A stretch of 27,747 bases of DNA from an uncultured Collinsella sp. (lineage in GTDB: Bacteria > Actinomycetota > Coriobacteriia > Coriobacteriales > Coriobacteriaceae): the NCBI GenBank assembly GCA_902494195.1, contig CABUSH010000029.1, forward strand, positions 1 to 27,747, written 5' to 3'. Below are positions 22,382 to 27,747 of this stretch, one piece after another. Every line of letters starts with the position of its first letter. The stretch's first letter is position 1. Below the pieces are notes generated by a model. It saw nothing but the letters and a program-made list of their open reading frames with translations. It made no database searches and had not been told where the DNA came from. Made by a program: the position numbers and the translations under genes.

Positions 22382-24412
22382 GTGGCAAACGAAAACGATT
22401 ACGATGGCGGCGAGATTAAGATTCTCGAAGGTCTCGAGGCCGTTCGTAAGCGCCCGGGCATGTACATTGGCTCGACGAGCGCCAGCGGTCTTCATCACCT
22501 GGTGTGGGAGATCGTTGACAACTCCGTCGACGAGGCCATGGCCGGTTTCTGCACCGAGATCCAGGTGACGGTCCACGCCGACAACTCCATCACGGTCGTC
22601 GATAACGGGCGCGGTATCCCCGTCGACGAGCATCCCATCAAAAAGATCCCGACGCTCGAGGTCGTCATGACGATCCTGCACGCCGGCGGTAAGTTCGATA
22701 ACTCGGCCTACAAGGTCTCGGGCGGTCTGCACGGCGTGGGCATCTCCGTCGTCAACGCTCTGTCCAAGCGTGTGGTCGTACAGGTATGCCGCGATGGCAA
22801 CATCTACGAGATGGAGTTTTCGCGCGGCAAGACCGTCAAGAAGATGGAGGTCGTGGGCGCTTCGGAGGCGACGGGTACCACTGTCAGCTTCTGGCCCGAC
22901 GACGAGATCTTCGAGACCTGCATCTACGATTTCGACACGCTGCACAACCGTCTGCAGGAGACGGCATTCCTCAACAAGAACCTCAAGATCGTGCTGACCG
23001 ACGAGCGCGAGGCGACTCCCCATGTGGAGGAGTTTTGCTATGCCGGCGGCATCATCGACTTCGTCAAGTTCCTCAACGAGGGCAAGGATGTCCCCGAGGT
23101 CTTTAAGGAGCCCATCTATATCGAGGGCAAATCGGATCCGGATGCGCCCGTGACCAAGATGGGCGAGGTCGAGGTGTCCCTGCAGTGGAATAGCGGCTAC
23201 GGCGAGAACGTCATGTCGTTTGCCAACGACATCTACACCCCCGAGGGCGGCATGCACCTCGAGGGCTTCCGTACCGCGCTCACCCGTGTGATTAACGATT
23301 ACGCTCGCAAGCAGAACCTGCTCAAGGAAAAAGACGCCAACCTGACCGGTGACGATGTGCGCGAGGGCCTATCGGCCGTTATCTCGGTCAAGCTGCCCGA
23401 TCCGCAGTTTGAGGGCCAGACCAAGGCCAAGCTCGGCAGCTCCTATATGCGCGCGCTGACGCTCAAGATCGTGACCGACGGCCTTGCCGATTACCTCGAG
23501 GAGCATCCCAAGCCCGCTCGCGAGATCGTCAAGAAGGCACAACAGGCCTGCAAGGCGCGCAATGCCGCCCGCAAGGCGCGCGAGGCGACCCGTCGCAAGA
23601 GCCTGCTCGAGACGGCGTCCCTGCCCGGCAAGCTCGCTGACTGCTCGGTGCGCGATGCCGAGCTGACCGAACTCTTCATCGTAGAGGGCGACTCGGCAGG
23701 CGGCTCGGCCAAGGATGGCCGTCGCCGAGACATCCAGGCGATTCTGCCGCTGCGCGGCAAGATTCTGAATGTCGAGCGCGTGGGCGACCACCGCGCGTTC
23801 TCGAGCGACACCATCCAGTCGCTGATCACCGCGATCGGCTGCGGCGTCACGACGAGCGCCGGCGACGGCGGCGACTTCGATATTACCAAGGCGCGCTACC
23901 ACAAGATCATCATCATGACCGATGCAGACGTTGACGGCGCACATATCCGCATCCTGCTGCTGACGTTCTTCTACAAGTACATGCGTCCGCTGATCGATGC
24001 CGGCTATGTCTATGTTGCCTGCCCGCCCATCTTTGGTATTAAGGTGCGCAACAAGATCCATTACGTGTATCCCAACGGCCGCCAGCCCGAAGACGAGATT
24101 TTGCGCGACACCATTCAGAGCCTGGGCCTGAACCCCGACGACAACGACGAGGACGGCAAGGCCAAGGACGGCAAAATTACCAAGAAGCGCAAAGGCTATA
24201 CCGTCCAGCGCTACAAGGGCCTGGGCGAGATGGACCCCAAGCAGCTTGCCTCGACGACGATGGACCCCAAGACCCGTATCCTGCAGCGCGTGTCGATCGA
24301 GGACGCCGTGGTGGCGGACCGTGCCGTGCGCGAACTGATGGGTTCCGAGGTCGGCTATCGCCGTGAGTACATCGAGAAGCACGCCCATGACGCACGCTTC
24401 CTAGACGCCTAG
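22382..24412 (+). CDS. gyrB: DNA gyrase subunit B
   Basis: 676 residues. It is the ATPase subunit of gyrase, which introduces negative supercoils. The GHKL ATPase domain shows EIVDNSVDEA (E43 catalytic, N47), VVDNGRGIP (D74) and GGLHGVGISVVNALS. The Toprim domain shows EGDSAGGSAKDGRRR, LPLRGKILNVERV and the acidic TDADVDGAHIR; QRYKGLGEMDPKQL follows. Length fits the Gram-positive type without the E. coli insert. The start is GTG at 22382 with AAGGAGG just upstream. gyrA follows after a 178-nt structured gap. Confidence 0.97.
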   Translation: MANENDYDGGEIKILEGLEAVRKRPGMYIGSTSASGLHHLVWEIVDNSVDEAMAGFCTEIQVTVHADNSITVVDNGRGIPVDEHPIKKIPTLEVVMTILHAGGKFDNSAYKVSGGLHGVGISVVNALSKRVVVQVCRDGNIYEMEFSRGKTVKKMEVVGASEATGTTVSFWPDDEIFETCIYDFDTLHNRLQETAFLNKNLKIVLTDEREATPHVEEFCYAGGIIDFVKFLNEGKDVPEVFKEPIYIEGKSDPDAPVTKMGEVEVSLQWNSGYGENVMSFANDIYTPEGGMHLEGFRTALTRVINDYARKQNLLKEKDANLTGDDVREGLSAVISVKLPDPQFEGQTKAKLGSSYMRALTLKIVTDGLADYLEEHPKPAREIVKKAQQACKARNAARKAREATRRKSLLETASLPGKLADCSVRDAELTELFIVEGDSAGGSAKDGRRRDIQAILPLRGKILNVERVGDHRAFSSDTIQSLITAIGCGVTTSAGDGGDFDITKARYHKIIIMTDADVDGAHIRILLLTFFYKYMRPLIDAGYVYVACPPIFGIKVRNKIHYVYPNGRQPEDEILRDTIQSLGLNPDDNDEDGKAKDGKITKKRKGYTVQRYKGLGEMDPKQLASTTMDPKTRILQRVSIEDAVVADRAVRELMGSEVGYRREYIEKHAHDARFLDA

Positions 24413-24417
24413 CTTTC

Positions 24418-24504
24418 CCAGGCACCCCATCTTGCCCTTCAGGATTTCGGGCGCCGCACGCAAGGCGTGCGCCCTCATCCTTCAGGGCAACCTGGGGCAC
24501 CTGG
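24418..24504 (+). other. long segmented hairpin in the gyrB-gyrA gap
   Basis: The two arms pair as CCAGG/CCTGG, CCCCA/TGGGG, TTGCCCT/AGGGCAA, AGGAT/ATCCT, GGGCG/CGCCC and CACGC/GCGTG, closing on an AAG loop. That is 32 base pairs, broken by mostly symmetric 2-nt internal loops (CA/CA, TC/CC, TC/TC), a TTC/TC loop and one CCG bulge. No T-run follows, so it is not a standard terminator. It may be an RNA structure in the gyrA leader or a DNA palindrome. Confidence 0.65.
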
Positions 24505-24515
24505 AAAACCTAGGA

Positions 24516-24541
24516 GGGTTATCCGGCATTCCCGGTAATCC
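24516..24541 (+). other. second hairpin of the gyrA leader
   Basis: GGGTTA-t-CCGG pairs with CCGG-TAATCC around a CATTC loop, with one bulged base and one G-U pair. Confidence 0.4.
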
Positions 24542-24546
24542 GTCTC

Positions 24547-24571
24547 CGTGGTAGGGAACTAATGGACCACG
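24547..24571 (+). other. third hairpin of the gyrA leader
   Basis: CGTGGT pairs with ACCACG around a 13-nt loop, 5 nt before the GAGGAGG region of gyrA. Its closeness to the ribosome site leaves room for translational control. Confidence 0.35.
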
Positions 24572-24590
24572 CAAACCATGAGGAGGTAAC

Positions 24591-27332
24591 GTGGCAGACG
24601 ATATCAACAATAACGAGGGCATGGGCGAGGCCGGCGATGCCGGCATGCCCGACGATCTGAAGCGCCTGCTTGCCCGTGCTGAGCAGGGCGAGGACGGCGA
24701 TCCTGACGCCTATAACCCCGATGCCGATGATGACGAGGAAGAGGACGACGACGGTGAGCTCGAGGAGAGCTTTGGCGAAGTCGATCGTGGCGCCTCGGCC
24801 GGCGAGGATATAAACGGCGGCCAGCTCCAGATTTCGGAGTTTGGCCGCGAGATGAAGCAGTCATTTATCGAGTATTCGATGTCGGTCATCACGGCGCGCG
24901 CCCTGCCGGACGTGCGCGACGGCTTAAAGCCGGTGCACCGCCGCATCCTGTACGCGATGAACGAGAGCGGCATCTACCCCAACCGTCCGCACAAGAAGTC
25001 CGCTTGGACGGTCGGCGAAGTTATCGGTAAGTACCATCCGCACGGTGACTCCGCGGTCTACGAGGCAATGGTTCGCCTGGCGCAGTGGTTCTCCATGCGC
25101 ACGCCGCTCATCGACGGCCACGGCAACTTCGGCAACATCGACGGCGACGGCGCCGCTGCCATGCGTTACACCGAGAGCCGCCTGGCAAAGCCCGCCATGG
25201 AGCTGCTGCGTGACCTGCAGAAGGATACCGTCGACTGGCAGCCCAACTACGACGAATCGCTCGCCGAGCCTCAGGCGCTGCCTGCGCGCTTCCCCAACCT
25301 GCTGGTCAACGGCAGCCAGGGCATCGCCGTCGGCATGGCCACCAATATCGCCCCGCATAACCTCACCGAGGCGATCGAGGCGACCTGCTACCTGATCGAT
25401 AATCCCGACGCCACTGTCGACGAGCTCATGCAGATCATGCCCGGTCCGGACTTCCCCACCGGCGCCATCATCATGGGCAGTGCCGGTATTAAGCAGAGCT
25501 ACGAGACCGGCCGTGGCTCCATTACCGTGCGCGCCAAGGCTCACGTGGAGTCCACCAAGACCGGCCGCAGCCGCCTGGTCTTTACCGAGATCCCTTACAT
25601 GGTCAACAAGGGCACCCTGCAGGAGAAGATCGCCCAGCTCGTCAACGACAAGCGCATCGAGGGCATCTCGGACATGCGCGACGAGTCCAACCAGAAGGGC
25701 ATCCGTCTGGTCATCGAGCTCAAGAAGGGCGTCATTCCACAGGTCGTGCTCAACAACCTGTATAAGTACACCTCGCTGCAGACGACCTTTGGTGCCAACA
25801 ACCTGGCGCTCGTCAACGGCGTTCCCAAATGCCTGAGCTTGCGCGAGATGCTACAGCACTACATCGACCACCAAGTCGACGTCGTCACCCGCCGCACCCG
25901 CTTTGACCTTAAGAAGGCCCAGGCGCGCGCTCATATCCTTGAGGGCTACTTGATGGCTCTCGACCATATCGACGAGGTCATCAGCATTATTCGCTCCTCG
26001 CAGACTGACTCTGAGGCCAGCAGTCGCCTAATCGAGCGCTTTGGCTTTACGCCCGAGCAGACCACGGCCATCCTCGAGATGAAGCTGCGTCGCCTGACCG
26101 GCCTGGAGCGCGACAAGATCCAGGAAGAGCTGGACGGCCTGCGCCGCGCCATCGCCTACTACGAGGACCTGCTGGCGCATGAGGAGAAGATCCTGGGCGT
26201 CATCAAGGAGGAGATGCGCGAGATCTCGAAGAAGTTTGGCGACAAACGCCGCACCGAGATCAGCCATGTCGAGAAGGATCTGGATGTCGAGGACCTCATT
26301 GCCGATGAGGACATGGTCGTGACCATCACCCACACCGGCTATGTCAAGCGCATCCCGGTGGCCGCCTACCGCGCCCAGAAGCGCGGCGGCAAGGGCGTGT
26401 CGGGCGTCAACCTCAAAGAGGACGACGTCATCGACGAGATGTTCATCGCGTCCACGCACGAGTACGTGCTGTTCTTCTCGAGCAAGGGTAAGGTCTATCG
26501 CCTGAAGGTGCACGAGCTGCCGGTGGGTACGCGCCAGGCGCGCGGTACCGCAATCGTCAACCTGCTGCCCTTCGAGGAGGGCGAGAAGATCGCGAGCGTC
26601 ATCAGCTGCCGCGAGTTCCCTGCCGACGAGTACCTGATGTTTGCCACCAAGAGCGGCATGGTCAAGAAGACCGTAATGAGCGCATATGACCGCAGCCGCC
26701 GCGACGGCCTGATCGCTATCAACCTGCGTGACGACGACGCGCTGCTGAACGTGCGCCGCGTGCGCGAGGGCGACAAGATTATCCTGGCCACCACCGCGGG
26801 CAAGGCGATCATGTTCTCCGAGGAGCAGGTGCGCGCCACCGGCCGCGATACTAGCGGCGTTCGCGGTATCGGTATGAAGGACGGCGTGAGCGTTCTGGGC
26901 ATGGAAGTCACTAACGGCAACGGCGATCTATTCGTCATCACCGAGCGCGGCTACGGCAAGCGCACGCCGGTCGCGGACTACCCGGAGCAGAATCGCGGCG
27001 GCCAGGGCGTCTACACCATCCAAATGACCGAGCGTAAGGGTAACCTCGCGGCCATGAAGACGGTGGGCCCGCAGCACGAGCTGTTCATCGTGACGGAGGG
27101 CGCGACGGTCATTCGCGTCAAGACCGATGAGATTAGCCAGACTGGCCGCGCTACCCAGGGCGTCAAGATGATGACCGTCGACGACAACGACCGCATCTGC
27201 GCCGTAGCCCGCATGACGGCCGCCAAGGAGAAGCCCGAAGACGAAGGCGCCGAGGCCGCAACCGACGCCGAAGAGGCCCCAGTCGACCTAGGCGACGGCA
27301 ACGACATACCAGAGGATCTCCTGGACGAGTAA
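24591..27332 (+). CDS. gyrA: DNA gyrase subunit A with acidic N-terminal extension
   Basis: 913 residues. It is the DNA-cleaving subunit of gyrase. The usual GyrA start (FGREMKQSFIEYSMSVITARALPDVRDG) appears only at about residue 84, after an extension containing a run of Asp and Glu (about 45-60). The catalytic Tyr is Y193 (AMRYTE). The quinolone region HPHGDSAVYE has Ser154 and Glu158, wild-type residues for Gram-positives. The gyrase-specific GyrA box is QKRGGKG in the C-terminal beta-pinwheel, so this is gyrase and not topoisomerase IV. The C-terminal tail is also acidic. The start is GTG at 24591 with GAGGAGG 6 nt upstream. Confidence 0.95.
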   Translation: MADDINNNEGMGEAGDAGMPDDLKRLLARAEQGEDGDPDAYNPDADDDEEEDDDGELEESFGEVDRGASAGEDINGGQLQISEFGREMKQSFIEYSMSVITARALPDVRDGLKPVHRRILYAMNESGIYPNRPHKKSAWTVGEVIGKYHPHGDSAVYEAMVRLAQWFSMRTPLIDGHGNFGNIDGDGAAAMRYTESRLAKPAMELLRDLQKDTVDWQPNYDESLAEPQALPARFPNLLVNGSQGIAVGMATNIAPHNLTEAIEATCYLIDNPDATVDELMQIMPGPDFPTGAIIMGSAGIKQSYETGRGSITVRAKAHVESTKTGRSRLVFTEIPYMVNKGTLQEKIAQLVNDKRIEGISDMRDESNQKGIRLVIELKKGVIPQVVLNNLYKYTSLQTTFGANNLALVNGVPKCLSLREMLQHYIDHQVDVVTRRTRFDLKKAQARAHILEGYLMALDHIDEVISIIRSSQTDSEASSRLIERFGFTPEQTTAILEMKLRRLTGLERDKIQEELDGLRRAIAYYEDLLAHEEKILGVIKEEMREISKKFGDKRRTEISHVEKDLDVEDLIADEDMVVTITHTGYVKRIPVAAYRAQKRGGKGVSGVNLKEDDVIDEMFIASTHEYVLFFSSKGKVYRLKVHELPVGTRQARGTAIVNLLPFEEGEKIASVISCREFPADEYLMFATKSGMVKKTVMSAYDRSRRDGLIAINLRDDDALLNVRRVREGDKIILATTAGKAIMFSEEQVRATGRDTSGVRGIGMKDGVSVLGMEVTNGNGDLFVITERGYGKRTPVADYPEQNRGGQGVYTIQMTERKGNLAAMKTVGPQHELFIVTEGATVIRVKTDEISQTGRATQGVKMMTVDDNDRICAVARMTAAKEKPEDEGAEAATDAEEAPVDLGDGNDIPEDLLDE

Positions 27333-27372
27333 GAGGCCCTAGCTGGTAGAAAATATCAGGCCCCATATATCG

Positions 27373-27404
27373 GCGGTCGGCGCACTGCGCGCCGACCGCT
27401 TTTT
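27373..27404 (+). terminator. gyrA terminator
   Basis: GCGGTCGGCGC and GCGCCGACCGC form a perfect 11-bp stem around ACTGC, followed by five T, 40 nt after the gyrA stop. Confidence 0.88.
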
Positions 27405-27582
27405 GAAAATCTTTGAACCCCACGTCGGCCCCGGCTGCCCGGCGGCATGCGAAGTCGATCGCGAGTTCCGCACGAGCCGGAGAGCACTTAATGTGCTCTC
27501 CGTGCGAGCAGGACTGTCCGAGCAGGAGACTTCGCATGCCGCCGGGCAGCCGGGGCCGACATCCCCCAAAGATTTTCAAAAA
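27400..27582. repeat. nested inverted-repeat element between gyrA and tRNA-Ile
   Basis: Three nested palindromes share one centre. The outer arms are TTTTTGAAAATCTTT (27400-27414) and its exact complement at 27568-27582. The middle arms are 33 bp and perfectly complementary (27424-27456 with 27528-27560). The inner hairpin is GGAGAGCAC-ttaat-GTGCTCTCC (27479-27501), extended by CGCAC/GTGCG. Unpaired stretches of 9 and 7 nt separate outer and middle arms. The left end is the T-tail of the gyrA terminator. No gene fits in it, and no target-site duplication is evident. The rest of the 27333-27631 gap holds only the terminator and the tRNA promoter. Confidence 0.8.
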
Positions 27583-27587
27583 AGTTG

Positions 27588-27617
27588 TTGACGCGCGCGT
27601 AACGACTCGTCTAATAT
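27588..27617 (+). promoter_or_regulatory. tRNA-Ile promoter
   Basis: TTGACG (27588-27593) and TAATAT (27612-27617) are 18 nt apart, placing the start near 27624, about 8 nt before the tRNA. Confidence 0.7.
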
Positions 27618-27631
27618 ATCCCTTGCGCGAT

Positions 27632-27708
27632 GGACCTGTAGCTCAGTTGGTTAGAGCGTCCGGCTGATAACCGGGAGGTCACAAGTTCGAATCTTGTCAG
27701 GTCCACCA
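27632..27708 (+). tRNA. tRNA-Ile (anticodon GAT)
   Basis: Complete cloverleaf. The acceptor GGACCTG pairs with CAGGTCC, the D arm is GCTC/GAGC with AGTTGGTTA, and the anticodon arm is TCCGG/CCGGG with loop CTGATAA. The T arm contains GTTCGAATC, and CCA is encoded. The GAT anticodon reads the Ile codons AUC and AUU. The 39 bases after it to the window end hold no complete further gene. Confidence 0.96.
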
Positions 27709-27747
27709 TCAAAACTGTGAAGAGCCTCGGGGCAATTGCCTTGGGGC

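Noticed and set aside
25051..25075. Glu at the GyrA position matching E. coli Asp87, as a possible quinolone-resistance change
   Set aside because: Glu is normal at this site in many Gram-positive GyrA proteins, and the preceding Ser is intact.
27403..27667. Plus-strand frames across the nested inverted repeat and tRNA
   Set aside because: They translate the palindrome and the tRNA itself; no protein-like features or start signals.
27400..27708. tRNA-Ile with adjacent repeats as an integration (att) site
   Set aside because: No copy of the tRNA 3' end and no integrase are in the window; the repeat is upstream of the tRNA and palindromic.
27709..27747. Start of a second tRNA, such as tRNA-Ala, at the window end
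   Set aside because: The last 39 bases show GGGGC words but no D-arm; too short to support.

Overview
The window is the replication-origin neighbourhood of a bacterial chromosome. Gene order (ddl, rlmN, parB, parA, rsmG, jag, yidC, yidD, rnpA, rpmH | dnaA, dnaN, recF, DUF721/dciA, gyrB, gyrA, tRNA-Ile), high GC in most genes, frequent GTG/TTG starts with GGAGG-type ribosome sites, and protein character point to a Coriobacteriia actinobacterium, most likely Collinsella or a close relative. That assignment comes from gene order and protein flavour, not from a database search.

Layout. 1-3480 (minus): a small membrane protein and a very large membrane-anchored M28-like protein whose metal-binding residues are largely lost. 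3679-5605 (plus): two overlapping WYL-domain regulators of PafB/PafC type, converging on a dinG-type exonuclease-helicase and ddl (5602-9455, minus). 9541-10593 (plus): rlmN. 10792-13606 (minus): a small membrane protein, parB, parA, three perfect parS sites and rsmG. 13703-15831 (minus): jag, yidC, yidD, rnpA, rpmH from a strong promoter at 15904-15933. 15832-19507: the origin, with DnaA-box-like repeats on both sides of a GHKL ATPase/winged-helix gene and dnaA, and a DnaA-trio-like AT-rich element just before dnaN. 19508-27332 (plus): dnaN, recF, a DciA-like gene, gyrB and gyrA, then a terminator, a large nested inverted repeat and tRNA-Ile(GAT).

How it fits together. Transcription diverges around 15.9-16.1 kb, as expected where two replication forks leave an origin. 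DnaA opens the origin, the DciA-like protein probably helps load the helicase, DnaN is the clamp, RecF handles gaps, gyrase relieves supercoils, and ParA/ParB/parS segregate the new origins. The most unusual items are the unrecognised ATPase/winged-helix gene lying inside the origin, a repeated variant DnaA box (AGTTTTCAACAG) together with altered DNA-recognition residues in DnaA, two elaborate palindromic structures around gyrA, and a low-GC par/rsmG/jag block bounded by two identical 12-bp palindromes.
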